Positions 38,283 to 47,730 of a DNA stretch of 60,787 bases are shown piece by piece (position 1 is the first letter of the stretch; each line of letters opens with the position of its first letter). The notes below the pieces were generated by a model. It searched no databases. It worked only from the letters and a program-made list of their open reading frames with translations, and had not been told where the DNA came from. The DNA is from Limnobacter sp. MED105 (GTDB lineage Bacteria > Pseudomonadota > Gammaproteobacteria > Burkholderiales > Burkholderiaceae_B): positions 1 to 60,787 of the forward strand of contig NZ_ABCT01000016.1 of the NCBI RefSeq assembly GCF_000170915.1, in the 5' to 3' direction. Both the position numbers and the translations under genes were made by a program.

Positions 38283-39725
38283 GTGGACACGACCTCTTGC
38301 AAATACGAAACACTGGCTTTAAACCTGCAGGCCTTGATTGAAAACAATCATTTTGCAGCGGGGTACAAACTGCCCTCGATTCGAAAGCTCTCGGAACAAT
38401 GGCACTACTCCATCGACACGGTACAAAAAGCACTGAACCTGCTTGAAGACCGGGGCTACGTACAACCTGTTGCGAAATCCGGCTACTACGTGCAAGCCCG
38501 CAATGTGCCCGTTGGGGCCGTGTGCACGCAGGCCCCCGATTCCATAGTGCTGGAACCGCCGGTTAACCTGGAGGTAGCGGACCAAATTGCCATGCTGCTT
38601 CGAAGTTCGACCCGCGAGGGTGTGGCACCACTGGGTGTTGCTTTTCCAGCCAATGAATTGTTGCCGATCGCCACCCTGCGCCGAAGCTATGCCACTGTGA
38701 ACCGTACCCGCCCTGACCTGCTCACCCTGGGCAGCCACGTAGAACCCAACCAGCCGGAATTGGTGCAACAACTGCAACAACGGTTTGAGTTGATGGGCAT
38801 GAAATTGAAACGCGATGAACTGGTGATTACCGATGGCTGCACTGAGGCCCTTAGCCTGGCCCTGCAAAGCGTGGCCAAGCACAACGACATTGTGGCGGTA
38901 GAGTCGCCCGGGTATTACCTGCTGTTGCAAATGATCGAATCGCTGGGCCTGCGCGCCCTTGAAATTCCAAGCAGCCCCGAGCATGGCATGTCGCTGGAAG
39001 CGCTTGAAATTGCCGTGAAGCAAACCCGAATCGCGGCTTGTATTGTGTGCCCCACCGCCAGCAACCCCATGGGTTCTGTGATGCCCGACATCAACCGAAA
39101 AAAGTTGCTGGAGCTGGCCGAGAAATACGACTTTCCAATTGTGGAAGACAATGTGTACGCCGACCTGTACTTCGAACGGTTCCGACCGCGGCCACTGAAG
39201 GCCGGCAAGCAAAGCGACCGGGTACTGATGTGTGGCTCGTTTTCGAAATCACTGAGCCCATCGCTTCGAATTGGCTATGTGGCAGGCGGCAAGTACGCCG
39301 CACAGGTATTGTCCAAGAAGCGGATTCTCAGCGGTTCAACCAACCCGATTACCCAGGTGGCTGTGGCGCACTATCTTGAAAAAGGATCGTTCGAGCGGCA
39401 CTTGCGCACCTTGCGCCAGCAGTTTGAAACACAGGTGCGTGCCATGGGCAATTTGGTGCTGAAACATTTCCCGCAGGGCACCCGGATTTCTGAACCCAAA
39501 GGTGGATTTGTGCTGTGGGTTGAACTGCCGGGCGACATCGATACTGCCGCCCTGTTCAACAAGGCCATTGCCCGCAAAGTCGCCTACATGCCGGGCAGCG
39601 TATTCTCTGCCAGCGGCCTGTACAAAAACTGCATCCGCCTGAATTGTGGCCACCCGGTGACAGACGACACCGCAGTGGCCATTGCAAAGTTGGGTGCCTT
39701 GTTTGAAGGCTCACTCGTCGCCTAG
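38283..39725 (+). CDS. MocR-type regulator (GntR HTH fused to aminotransferase domain)
   Basis: The 480-aa protein joins a GntR winged helix (about 20-70: FAAGYKLPSIRKLSEQWHYSIDTVQKALNLLEDRGYV) to a fold-I aminotransferase domain (about 110-480). The PLP site is visible: SNPMGSV, VEDNVYADLYF and GSFSKSLSPSLRIGY with the Schiff-base Lys. The start is GTG, 3 nt after the MFS stop. It likely senses an amine or amino acid through PLP. Three repeated boxes upstream of the transporter are probable binding sites. The 3' end overlaps the opposite hydrolase gene by 15 nt. Confidence 0.93.
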   Translation: MDTTSCKYETLALNLQALIENNHFAAGYKLPSIRKLSEQWHYSIDTVQKALNLLEDRGYVQPVAKSGYYVQARNVPVGAVCTQAPDSIVLEPPVNLEVADQIAMLLRSSTREGVAPLGVAFPANELLPIATLRRSYATVNRTRPDLLTLGSHVEPNQPELVQQLQQRFELMGMKLKRDELVITDGCTEALSLALQSVAKHNDIVAVESPGYYLLLQMIESLGLRALEIPSSPEHGMSLEALEIAVKQTRIAACIVCPTASNPMGSVMPDINRKKLLELAEKYDFPIVEDNVYADLYFERFRPRPLKAGKQSDRVLMCGSFSKSLSPSLRIGYVAGGKYAAQVLSKKRILSGSTNPITQVAVAHYLEKGSFERHLRTLRQQFETQVRAMGNLVLKHFPQGTRISEPKGGFVLWVELPGDIDTAALFNKAIARKVAYMPGSVFSASGLYKNCIRLNCGHPVTDDTAVAIAKLGALFEGSLVA

Positions 39726-41270
39726 CCACACCACCTTGTACAAGTCGCGGCGGCGATCGAGGTAATTCCGAACAGAGCCCTCATTCTTCAAAATTTGAAG
39801 CTTGTCCAGGTCCACATCCACAATCAGCGTCATCTCGGTGTTGGGCGTGGTTTCCGCCATGATTGCATCGTGCGGAAATGCGAAATCAGACGGTGAAAAC
39901 ACGGCGGTTTGCCCGTACTGAATGTCGACATTGTCCACCTTGGGCAAATTACCAAAACTGCCTGAAATGGCCACATAGCACTCATTTTCAATGGCGCGGG
40001 CCTGCGCACAACGGCGCACACGCAGATAACCGTTCTTGGTGTCGGTCCAGAAAGGTACCAACAATATTTGCATGTCCTTGTCGGCCAGCACCCGCGACAG
40101 CTCTGGAAACTCGGAGTCGTAACAAATCAGGATGCCGATTTTTCCGAAGTCGGTGTCAAACACACTCAACTTGCTGCCCCCCTCCATCATCCATTCACGC
40201 TTTTCATGGGGGGTGGGGTGAATTTTGTACTGCGCTTCAACCGTGCCATCGCGGCGGCACAAATAGGCCACGTTGTACAAGGCGCCGTCTTCCATCACCG
40301 GCATGGAGCCCGCCACCACATTGATGTTGTAGCTAACAGCCATGCGACTCATTTCGTCGCGAATTTGATCGGTGTAAGTGGCCAGGTGGCGAATCGCCTC
40401 CAAGGAATTGCCGTTGCCCGCCAGGCCCATCAAAGGCGCGTTGAAAAATTCGGGAAACAAGGCCACATCACAGCGGTAATCTGAAAGCGCATTGATGAAG
40501 TACTCGGCCTGTTTTACCACGTCTTCCACGCTGTGGAATTCACGCATTTGCCACTGCACGCAACCCAGGCGTGCGGTGGTTTTGGGCGCGCCAAACAGCA
40601 TGGGTTTTTCAGGTTCGTAGTAAATATTGAACCACTCCAGCAAGGTGGCATAGCCTTGCGACTCTTTGTCCTCTGGCAGGTAGCCCTTCAGCACCTGCTT
40701 CACCTCAAAGTCGTTGCTCAACTGAAAAGTCAGAATCGGGTCGTAAATGTCTTTGCGTTTCACTGCCGCAATGTACTGCTGCGGCGACATGTCTTTCATG
40801 TGCTCTTTGTAACCGGGAATTCGGCCGCCCGCCATAATCGCGCGCAGGTTCAAGTTTTGGCATAGTTCTTTGCGGGCTTCATACAAACGGCGACCCAAAC
40901 GCATATTGCGGTATTCGGGGTCGGCAAACACATCAATGCCGTACAACACGTCGCCCTTGGGGTCGTGTGTGGTGGCGTAAATGTTGCCGGTAATTTCCAT
41001 GTAGGTGTGCTTGTCACCAAACTTGTCATAGTCCACCACCACTGCGAAGGCTGCAGCGATCACCTTGCCATCGTCTTCGATGCAAATCTGGCCTTCGGGG
41101 AATGTTTTAAGGATTGAACGAAATTTGGCCTCGGGCAACGCACCGCCCGCGCTGTGGTAAACCACTTCCATAATGCGCTTGATATCAGGGTAATCAGACA
41201 CCTGCAAATTGCGCAGCGTTAGCTTGTGTTCGGTGTGTTCATATTCGGTGTTTTCGATTTCTGTCGACAT
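39711..41270 (-). CDS. GNAT acetyltransferase-nitrilase fusion
   Basis: The 519-aa protein has a GNAT-like N-terminal domain (about 18-200, with VFADPEYRNMRLGRRLYEAR as the acetyl-CoA loop) and a C-terminal carbon-nitrogen hydrolase (about 232-510). The hydrolase triad is Glu274 (LFPEFF), Lys349 (QYKIHPTPHEK) and Cys383 (ILICYDSEFPE). Both active sites look intact. Fusions of this type are known in bacteria, but the substrate is uncertain; an amidase acting after, or before, an N-acyl transfer is plausible. It is monocistronic and its stop overlaps the mocR stop region. Confidence 0.92.
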   Translation of the reverse strand: MSTEIENTEYEHTEHKLTLRNLQVSDYPDIKRIMEVVYHSAGGALPEAKFRSILKTFPEGQICIEDDGKVIAAAFAVVVDYDKFGDKHTYMEITGNIYATTHDPKGDVLYGIDVFADPEYRNMRLGRRLYEARKELCQNLNLRAIMAGGRIPGYKEHMKDMSPQQYIAAVKRKDIYDPILTFQLSNDFEVKQVLKGYLPEDKESQGYATLLEWFNIYYEPEKPMLFGAPKTTARLGCVQWQMREFHSVEDVVKQAEYFINALSDYRCDVALFPEFFNAPLMGLAGNGNSLEAIRHLATYTDQIRDEMSRMAVSYNINVVAGSMPVMEDGALYNVAYLCRRDGTVEAQYKIHPTPHEKREWMMEGGSKLSVFDTDFGKIGILICYDSEFPELSRVLADKDMQILLVPFWTDTKNGYLRVRRCAQARAIENECYVAISGSFGNLPKVDNVDIQYGQTAVFSPSDFAFPHDAIMAETTPNTEMTLIVDVDLDKLQILKNEGSVRNYLDRRRDLYKVVWLGDE

Positions 41271-41366
41271 GTTTTCAACTCCATTTGTTTACTCTATGAA
41301 CCCTTCTATTAGAACACATTCGTTAATTTGATGAATTTTTGGTCAATAAGCCAAGGGCTTCTTGGT

Positions 41367-41396
41367 TTGACAATTCTAGAGTGCTGCGGTTATCCT
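41367..41396 (+). promoter_or_regulatory. Promoter for the SulP permease gene
   Basis: A perfect TTGACA and a TATCCT box are separated by 18 nt. The ATG of the SulP gene is about 170 nt downstream, giving a long leader. A hairpin (41471-41491: CTGAAACC, CAGC loop, GGTTTTCAG with one bulge) lies in the leader and could affect expression. Confidence 0.5.
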
Positions 41397-41564
41397 TCGC
41401 GCCTGATTTGTAGAACCAACACGTCCCTACCCTTGTAACAGTTCAGCTTTCATCTCTGCTTTTTCCTTGTCTGAAACCCAGCGGTTTTCAGGCTTCCCCG
41501 CTATTTATTGCGTCGTTCAAAGCCTGCAAGCGCTTCGAATGGCAATTGCTTTGCTCTAAACAAT

Positions 41565-43043
41565 ATGATTAAAAATTTCCGCGCGGACTGGTTATCCAAC
41601 GTCCGACACGACCTTCTTGCCGGCCTGGTTGTTGCGCTGGCGCTAATTCCCGAGGCGATCGCCTTCTCCATCATTGCTGGTGTCGATCCGAAGGTGGGTC
41701 TGTACGCCTCGTTCTGTATTGCAACCGTGATTGCGTTCACTGGCGGGCGGCCAGGCATGATTTCCGCTGCCACCGGGGCCATGGCTTTGGTCATGGTCAC
41801 CTTGGTGAAAGACTACGGCCTTCAATACCTGCTGGTGGCTACGCTATTAACCGGAGCGCTTCAAATTTTGGCCGGGGTGTTGCAACTGGGCAAGTTGATG
41901 CGCTTTGTATCCCGATCGGTCATCACAGGTTTCGTGAATGCGCTGGCCATTCTCATTTTCATGGCGCAACTGCCTGAACTGATCAACGTGACATGGCATG
42001 TGTACGCCATGGTGGCGGCGGGCCTGGGCATTATTTACCTGCTGCCCTACCTGACCAAAGCAGTACCATCCCCGTTGGTGGCTATTGTGGTGCTGACCGC
42101 GTTCAGCATCGCGGTGGGGCTTGATATTCGCACGGTGGGCGACATGGGCGAATTACCAGACTCCTTGCCAGTGTTCCTGCTGCCCGATGTACCCTGGACG
42201 CTTGAAACCTTAAAAATCGTATTTCCGTTTTCACTGACCCTGGCCGTGGTGGGCTTGCTGGAATCGATGATGACCGCGCAAATTGTAGATGACTTGACTG
42301 ACACACCCAGCGATAAAAACCGCGAGTGTGTCGGCCAAGGTGTATCGAATATTGCAGCGGGTTTTCTGGGTGGCATGGCCGGTTGCGCCATGATCGGGCA
42401 GTCTGTGATCAATGTGAAATCAGGTGGCCGTGGGCGCTTGTCCACTTTGTGTGCCGGCGTTTTCCTGTTGATCATGGTGGTATTCATAGGCGACTACGTG
42501 GCGCTGATACCGATGGCTGCTTTGGTGGCCGTCATGATTATGGTGTCAATCGGTACATTCAACTGGGCATCCATTCGCAACCTGCGAGAGCACCCAAAAA
42601 GCTCCAGCATCGTGATGCTAGCCACAGTAGCCGTTACCGTGGGTACGCATGATTTGGCTCAGGGCGTGTTGGTGGGTGTGCTGTTGTCTGGTTTCTTTTT
42701 TGCCAACAAGGTGGGGCGAATTCTGCACGTGCAATCGAGCAAGCCAGATGAAGGACGCAATCGCACTTACGTCATTTCCGGCCAGGTGTTTTTTGCCTCA
42801 GCTGAAACATTCGTCAACTCATTCGATTTCAAGGAAGAGATTGACGAAGTCACCATCGACATCAGCCACGCTCATTTTTGGGACATTACGGCTGTAGGCG
42901 CTTTGGACAAAGTGATTCTCAAGTTCAAACGCAATCAGACCAAGGTCAATTTGTTGGGCATGAACGAAGCGACAAAAACCATGGTGGATAAATTTGGACT
43001 GCATGACAAGATGGGCCCGGGTTCGGAGCTTCCTGCCCATTAA
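41565..43043 (+). CDS. SulP-family anion permease with STAS domain
   Basis: The 492-aa protein has 10-12 membrane helices, beginning at [34 protein letters not shown], which is the SulP signature, and a cytoplasmic C-terminal STAS domain (about 400-480). The family carries sulfate, bicarbonate or other anions; this type, with the long N-terminal consensus and short STAS, is common in marine and freshwater proteobacteria. The ATG at 41565 was chosen over a TTG at 41508, though it lacks a good binding site. The substrate is not predictable. Confidence 0.88.
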   Translation: MIKNFRADWLSNVRHDLLAGLVVALALIPEAIAFSIIAGVDPKVGLYASFCIATVIAFTGGRPGMISAATGAMALVMVTLVKDYGLQYLLVATLLTGALQILAGVLQLGKLMRFVSRSVITGFVNALAILIFMAQLPELINVTWHVYAMVAAGLGIIYLLPYLTKAVPSPLVAIVVLTAFSIAVGLDIRTVGDMGELPDSLPVFLLPDVPWTLETLKIVFPFSLTLAVVGLLESMMTAQIVDDLTDTPSDKNRECVGQGVSNIAAGFLGGMAGCAMIGQSVINVKSGGRGRLSTLCAGVFLLIMVVFIGDYVALIPMAALVAVMIMVSIGTFNWASIRNLREHPKSSSIVMLATVAVTVGTHDLAQGVLVGVLLSGFFFANKVGRILHVQSSKPDEGRNRTYVISGQVFFASAETFVNSFDFKEEIDEVTIDISHAHFWDITAVGALDKVILKFKRNQTKVNLLGMNEATKTMVDKFGLHDKMGPGSELPAH

Positions 43044-43105
43044 GGTCCATAAATAGCAGGTACATCTCTTGCATTCCTCATGGCAAACCCACACCGGAAT
43101 TTGCC

Positions 43106-43552
43106 ATGAACGAACTGGATGCCGCCCTGCTCAGCTTGCTGATTAAAGATTCACGCTTGTCTTTCGCTGACATTGCCCGCCAGCTTGGGTGTTCGCGTGC
43201 CCATGCACGCGCACGTGTGCAAGCCTTGCTGGTAGAAGGTACGGTTGAGCAATTTACCGCCGTGGTGAACCCGGAAAAGCTGGGCAAAGTCACCAGCACC
43301 TTTGTTGACCTGAAGGTTAAAAGCCACGTGATTGAAGCGGTTGCAACCGAATTGGCCGCACAACCCGAGGTGGCCAGCCTGTACATCATGTCTGATCTAC
43401 AAAGCCTGCACATTCACACCCTGACCGACACGCAAGAGAGTTTTTTGGCCTTCGCACAGAAATACCTGTTTGGTCAGCCCGACATTATTTCAGTGGAATG
43501 CAAGAACCTGTTGAAGCGTGTAAAACACCGCCGAGGTGGCGCGCGTTTGTAA
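43106..43552 (+). CDS. Lrp/AsnC-family transcriptional regulator
   Basis: The 148-aa protein has an N-terminal HTH (LLSLLIKDSRLSFADIARQLGCSRAHARARVQALLVEGTVE) and a C-terminal RAM (ACT-like) domain. Lrp-type proteins respond to amino acids and control transport or catabolism. It is 62 nt after the SulP gene and 365 nt before the TRAP operon; the latter has direct-repeat operator candidates, so it could regulate that operon. This link is only positional. Confidence 0.88.
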   Translation: MNELDAALLSLLIKDSRLSFADIARQLGCSRAHARARVQALLVEGTVEQFTAVVNPEKLGKVTSTFVDLKVKSHVIEAVATELAAQPEVASLYIMSDLQSLHIHTLTDTQESFLAFAQKYLFGQPDIISVECKNLLKRVKHRRGGARL

Positions 43553-43917
43553 AATCAAAGGCTCCCTGTTGTGGTGCAGTGCCACATTTTGGGTGCATGA
43601 ATACATTCGACACCAAACTGCCTTATTTCAAATCCATCTGGTTCCGATTGATTTTTTCAATGTATCAATCGCATACGATTTGGTAACAAAAGTAAACAAA
43701 AGGTATACAAATGGCAGGCTGGTGCAATCATCCAATGCCTCATTCTGGTGTTTAAGCAATCATCCAAGGGTAAACCCTTGATCAATAAATACCTTTATAT
43801 TTCAATCACTTAAAATATTTCCGAGCTGGCACACCTTTCGCTAAAGAAGGGTTATGACCGGTCGCCATTTGTGCGGTCGGCGAACCCTTTGTTTTCCAAG
43901 CAGCAGGAGTGTGTTCC
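43553..43917. other. Structured 365-nt leader of the TRAP operon
   Basis: No gene fits here. Contents: three ~10-bp quasi-repeats in tandem (43682-43711: GGTAACAAA, AGTAAACAAAA, GGTATACAAA, the last holding the palindrome GTATAC); a 12-bp direct repeat GCAATCATCCAA at 43724-43735 and 43756-43767 (32 bp apart); a 6-bp tetraloop hairpin CAAGGG-TAAA-CCCTTG at 43765-43780; and a two-part hairpin at 43847-43889 just before the ribosome binding site. A precise promoter is not clear. Confidence 0.6.
43847..43889 (+). promoter_or_regulatory. Two-stem hairpin just before the TRAP binding-protein gene
   Basis: An outer stem AAGGGTT/AACCCTT encloses an inner stem GACCG/CGGTC with a 13-nt loop. It ends 14 nt before the CAGGAG site of the downstream gene, so it may act as a leader structure controlling translation or mRNA stability. 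It matches no riboswitch family that I recognise. Confidence 0.5.
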
Positions 43918-45009
43918 ATGACCTCAATTGATCGTCGCAAGTTTATTTCAGGTGCTGCCACCGCAGCCGCAGGTGGTGCAGCCTTGGCTGTACCTGGTAT
44001 TGCAAATGCACAAAATGGCAAGGTCACCATGAAAATGACCAACGCCTACCCACCTGGCTCGCCTTTTTATGTGGCAGGCCCTGGCAGCCCCACCGACTTC
44101 TGCAAGAAAGTGGAAACCATGTCGAGTGGACGCCTGAAAATTCAACACTTTGCAGCCGGCGAACTGATCCCCGCGCTGGAAGGTTTCGACGCAGTGTCTG
44201 CCGGCACCGTTGAAATGAACGCTGCGAATGCCTACTTCTGGTCAGGCAAAGCACCTGCTGCACAATATTTCACCACCGTGCCTTTCGGCATGAACACACA
44301 GGGCATGATGGCCTGGCTGTACCACGGCGACGGCATGAAGTTGTGGCAAGAGGTGTATGCGCCTTTCGGCCTGACCGCCATGCCCATGGGCAACACCGGT
44401 GTGCAAATGACAGGCTGGTTTCGCAAACCCGTTGAAACAGTGGCCGACCTGAATGGCTTGAAAATGCGTATTCCTGGCCTGGCCGGCAAGGTGTACAGCC
44501 AACTGGGTGTGAATGTGCGCTTGTTGCCCGGTGGCGAAATTTTCCCGGCACTGGAACGTGGCGTCATTGATGCCGCCGAATTCGTGGGCCCTTTCCAGGA
44601 TCGCCGCTTGGGCCTGCACAAGGCAGCCAAGTACTACTACACCACCGGCTGGCACGAACCCACCAACGTGACTGAATTGCTGATCAACAGAAAAGCTTGG
44701 GACAAGTTGCCCAAAGATTTGCAAATGATGGTGCAAATGGCGGCGCAAGCCAGCGTGATGGAAAGCCTGGCCTGGTCAGAATCGGTGAATGCCGAGGCGC
44801 TGGAAGACCTGGTGAAAAACCAGGGCGTGAAAGCACAAGCACTGCCCAAACCAATTGTGGACAAGCTGAAGGAAGCCACCATGGATACGCTGGAAAGCGT
44901 GGCCGCCTCCGACCCCTTGGCCAAGAAAGTGCACACCTCATTCATGGCATTCAAGAAGAAGCATGAATCCTGGGCAGCACTGAGCGAGAAAACCTTCCTT
45001 AACCTTTGA
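43918..45009 (+). CDS. TRAP transporter substrate-binding protein (DctP type)
   Basis: The 363-aa periplasmic protein has a Tat-type signal (DRRKFISGAATAAAGGAALAV, cleavage near NAQ) and the DctP fold. RIPGLAGKVYSQLGVNVRLLPGGEIFPALERGVIDAAEFVGP is the characteristic ligand-site stretch with the conserved Arg. CAGGAG precedes the ATG. The sequence is closest by pattern to the TakP/2-oxoacid branch (YFWSGKAPA..; EFVGPFQDRRLGL), so a mono- or keto-acid is plausible. It is first in the TRAP operon, preceded by a structured leader. Confidence 0.92.
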   Translation: MTSIDRRKFISGAATAAAGGAALAVPGIANAQNGKVTMKMTNAYPPGSPFYVAGPGSPTDFCKKVETMSSGRLKIQHFAAGELIPALEGFDAVSAGTVEMNAANAYFWSGKAPAAQYFTTVPFGMNTQGMMAWLYHGDGMKLWQEVYAPFGLTAMPMGNTGVQMTGWFRKPVETVADLNGLKMRIPGLAGKVYSQLGVNVRLLPGGEIFPALERGVIDAAEFVGPFQDRRLGLHKAAKYYYTTGWHEPTNVTELLINRKAWDKLPKDLQMMVQMAAQASVMESLAWSESVNAEALEDLVKNQGVKAQALPKPIVDKLKEATMDTLESVAASDPLAKKVHTSFMAFKKKHESWAALSEKTFLNL

Positions 45010-45024
45010 TAAGCGGTTGTTGTC

Positions 45025-45528
45025 ATGAAGCAAGCCATCCCCAAACTCGAGGCGTTTGTCGAGTTCACTGGGGGGCTTGCACGCTTTTGCGTGCTTGCCC
45101 TCGTCGTTTTGGTGGCCACCAACGTCATTCTTCGCTACCTGTTTTCAATTGGCCCTGTGTCGATGCAAGAACTGGAGTGGCATTTAATTTCCCCCATTGC
45201 ACTGTTCGGTTTGGCCTACGCCATGAAACACAAGGCCGATGTGCGGGTTGATTTTGTGTATGAACGCTTTGGTCCACTTGGCAAAGGCTGGATTGATTTG
45301 TTCAGCGCAGTGCTTACCTTTTTGGTGGCACTGGTGATCGTGTATTTGTCGGTGCCCTATGTCATGCAATCTTTCGACATGATGGAAGGTTCGCCCGATC
45401 CCGGTGGCCTGCCCTATCGATACCTGCTGAAAATCTTTCTGCCATTGGGCTTTGGCCTTTTGATGATTCAAGGCATCGCCAACCTGTTGCATGCTGCTGT
45501 GCAAATTAAAGAAGCGAAGGTGGCCTGA
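45025..45528 (+). CDS. TRAP transporter small permease (DctQ)
   Basis: The 167-aa protein has four transmembrane helices and the DctQ motif LFSIGPVSMQELEWHLISPIALFGLAYAMKHKADVRVDFVYE. It pairs with the large permease, whose ATG overlaps this stop by 1 nt. It is 15 nt after the binding protein. Confidence 0.92.
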   Translation: MKQAIPKLEAFVEFTGGLARFCVLALVVLVATNVILRYLFSIGPVSMQELEWHLISPIALFGLAYAMKHKADVRVDFVYERFGPLGKGWIDLFSAVLTFLVALVIVYLSVPYVMQSFDMMEGSPDPGGLPYRYLLKIFLPLGFGLLMIQGIANLLHAAVQIKEAKVA

Positions 45529-46850
45529 TGGACAATGAATGGATTGTTCTGGGCATGATTGCAGGCTTTTTGGGCCTGATGATCATTGGTATTCCAGTGG
45601 CCATTGCCCTGGCGGTTTCCGGCTTTGTGGCCGGCTACATCGGCTTTGGCCCCATGCTATTTAACCTGATGCCCGCGCGCTTGTATGGTGTGGTCAGCAA
45701 TTACACCCTGTTGGCCATTCCACTGTTTGTGTTCATGGGCGTGATGCTGGAGAAAAGCCGCGTGGCTGAAGACATGCTCGACACCATCGGCACTGCAATG
45801 GGCGGGCTGAAAGGCGGCATGGGCTTGGCCATTGTGCTGGTGGGCGTGTTGATGGGTGCTTCCACAGGCATTGTGGGCGCAACCGTGGTTACTGTGGGAT
45901 TGCTAACCCTACCCACCTTGATGCGCCGTGGTTATGCACCCAGTGTGGCCTGCGGCACCATTTGTGCATCGGGCACCCTGGGGCAAATTATCCCACCCAG
46001 CCTGGTGCTCATTTTGCTTTCCGACATCATGGGTGAATCGGTGGGCACCTTGTTTGCCGCTGCGCTCATTCCCGGTTTGGTGCTGGCTGGCATTTACTGC
46101 GCCTACCTTATTTTGCTGGGCATGTTTATGCCGAAGCTTGTGCCCGCAGTCCCGCTGGAAGAACGCCAGAAAATCAACAAAGCGGAATTGCGCAAAAAGC
46201 TGATTCGCGATGTGTTGCCGCCAGTGTTGTTGGTGTTTGCCGTGCTGGGGTCTATCGTGGGTGGTGTTGCTGCGCCAACAGAAGCTGCATCCATGGGTGC
46301 TTTGGGTGCCCTTTTAATTGCAGTGGGCTTTGGCCGCATGAACATGCAATTGCTGAAAGACACCATGCACGGCACCTTGACCATTTCTGCGATGGTGTAC
46401 TTCATTTTGCTGTGCGCGCAGCCCTTTGCACTGGCCTTTCGCGGCTTGGGTGGAGAAGACATGGTGCACGGATTGTTCGACATGATTCCCGGCGGTGAAG
46501 TGGGCGCTTTGCTGTTCCTGATGGCCCTGCTCTTTGTTCTCGGATTCTTCCTGGAATGGATTGAAATTTCCTACATTGCTTTGCCCATGTTTTTGCCGGT
46601 GTTCATTGGTTACGGCACCGACATGGTTTGGCTGGCCATCCTGATTGCGATGAACCTGCAAATGTCTTTCCTGACACCACCTTTTGGTTGGGCATTGTTC
46701 TTCCTGAAAGGAGTAACGCCACCGGGCATTACCACACGCGATATTTATGTGGGTGTGCTGCCGTTTGTGTTACTCCAAGCATTGGCCGTGGCAGTCATTT
46801 TCGTATTCCCATCTGTCGCAACCTGGCTTCCCAAAGCCATTGGTTGGTAA
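45528..46850 (+). CDS. TRAP transporter large permease (DctM)
   Basis: The 440-aa protein has about 12 hydrophobic segments and the DctM signatures: VFMGVMLEKSRVAEDML, GVLMGASTGIVGATVVTVGLLTLP, CGTICASGTLGQIIPPSLVLILLSDI, and TPPFGWALFFLKGVTPPGIT near the end. It carries out sodium-coupled uptake with DctP and DctQ. The start overlaps the dctQ stop by 1 nt. Length is typical. Confidence 0.94.
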   Translation: MDNEWIVLGMIAGFLGLMIIGIPVAIALAVSGFVAGYIGFGPMLFNLMPARLYGVVSNYTLLAIPLFVFMGVMLEKSRVAEDMLDTIGTAMGGLKGGMGLAIVLVGVLMGASTGIVGATVVTVGLLTLPTLMRRGYAPSVACGTICASGTLGQIIPPSLVLILLSDIMGESVGTLFAAALIPGLVLAGIYCAYLILLGMFMPKLVPAVPLEERQKINKAELRKKLIRDVLPPVLLVFAVLGSIVGGVAAPTEAASMGALGALLIAVGFGRMNMQLLKDTMHGTLTISAMVYFILLCAQPFALAFRGLGGEDMVHGLFDMIPGGEVGALLFLMALLFVLGFFLEWIEISYIALPMFLPVFIGYGTDMVWLAILIAMNLQMSFLTPPFGWALFFLKGVTPPGITTRDIYVGVLPFVLLQALAVAVIFVFPSVATWLPKAIGW

Positions 46851-46868
46851 ACAAGGCAAGGAGCTTTC

Positions 46869-47705
46869 ATGGAATTATTGAGTGGATACTCCCTGCCGTG
46901 GCTGGCAGGGCTGGTGGTGGCGCTCGCCATCACAGGGACCATCGCAGGCCTGTTGGCTGGCTTGCTGGGTGTGGGTGGCGGCATTGTAATTGTGCCGGTG
47001 TTGTACCACCTGTTCACCCTGCTTGGCGTGGATGAAAGTGTGAAGATGCATGTGGCTGTGGGTACCTCACTGGCCACCATCATTCCCACTTCATTCATCT
47101 CGGCGAAAAGCCACAAGGCCAAGGGCAATCTGGATGAACCGCTGTTCAAAAGCCTGGTGTTGCCTTTGTTCATTGGCGTGGTCATTGGCAGTTTTGCAAG
47201 TGGCTATGTGTCGGGCGATGTGTTGTCGATTGTGTTTGCCAGCATCGCTTTGCTGGTGGCCGCCAATATGGCATTTCGAAGCAAAGCAAAACCGGTGGCA
47301 GAAAGTTTGCCGCGCAGTCCTTTCAAACAAATCATGGGCACATTCATTGGCGGGTTTTCAACGCTGATGGGCATTGGTGGTGGCACCTTGAGCGTACCGA
47401 TTCTGAATGCCTTCAATGTGCCCATGCACAGGGCGGTTGGCACTGCGGCGGCCATTGGTATGGTCATTAGCATTCCCGGCGCAATCGGGTTTTTACTCAA
47501 TGGCTGGAACGTTGAAAATACGCCACCATTGACCATTGGTTACATCAACTTGATTGGCTTTGCACTGATTGTGCCCATGACCATGTGGATGGCCCCTGTG
47601 GGCGCACGCATGGCCAGCGCCACAACCGCAGCGCGCTTAAAGCTGGCGTTTGCATTTTTCCTGTTCATTACTGCCGTACGCATGTTTTACGGCGTGTTGG
47701 GCTAA
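46869..47705 (+). CDS. TSUP (TauE/SafE) family permease
   Basis: The 278-aa protein has about eight transmembrane helices and the two family repeats: AGLLAGLLGVGGGIVIVPVLYHLF and IGGFSTLMGIGGGTLSVPILNAF. Family members move sulfite, sulfonates, thiosulfate or other organo-anions, often as exporters. It follows dctM by 18 nt and precedes the gamma-glutamyltransferase by 25 nt, so the five genes read as one operon. A sulfur-linked role is inferred from the family and the neighbour. Confidence 0.87.
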   Translation: MELLSGYSLPWLAGLVVALAITGTIAGLLAGLLGVGGGIVIVPVLYHLFTLLGVDESVKMHVAVGTSLATIIPTSFISAKSHKAKGNLDEPLFKSLVLPLFIGVVIGSFASGYVSGDVLSIVFASIALLVAANMAFRSKAKPVAESLPRSPFKQIMGTFIGGFSTLMGIGGGTLSVPILNAFNVPMHRAVGTAAAIGMVISIPGAIGFLLNGWNVENTPPLTIGYINLIGFALIVPMTMWMAPVGARMASATTAARLKLAFAFFLFITAVRMFYGVLG

Positions 47706-47730
47706 GCAATAAAAGGGAGTTAAAAGAACA

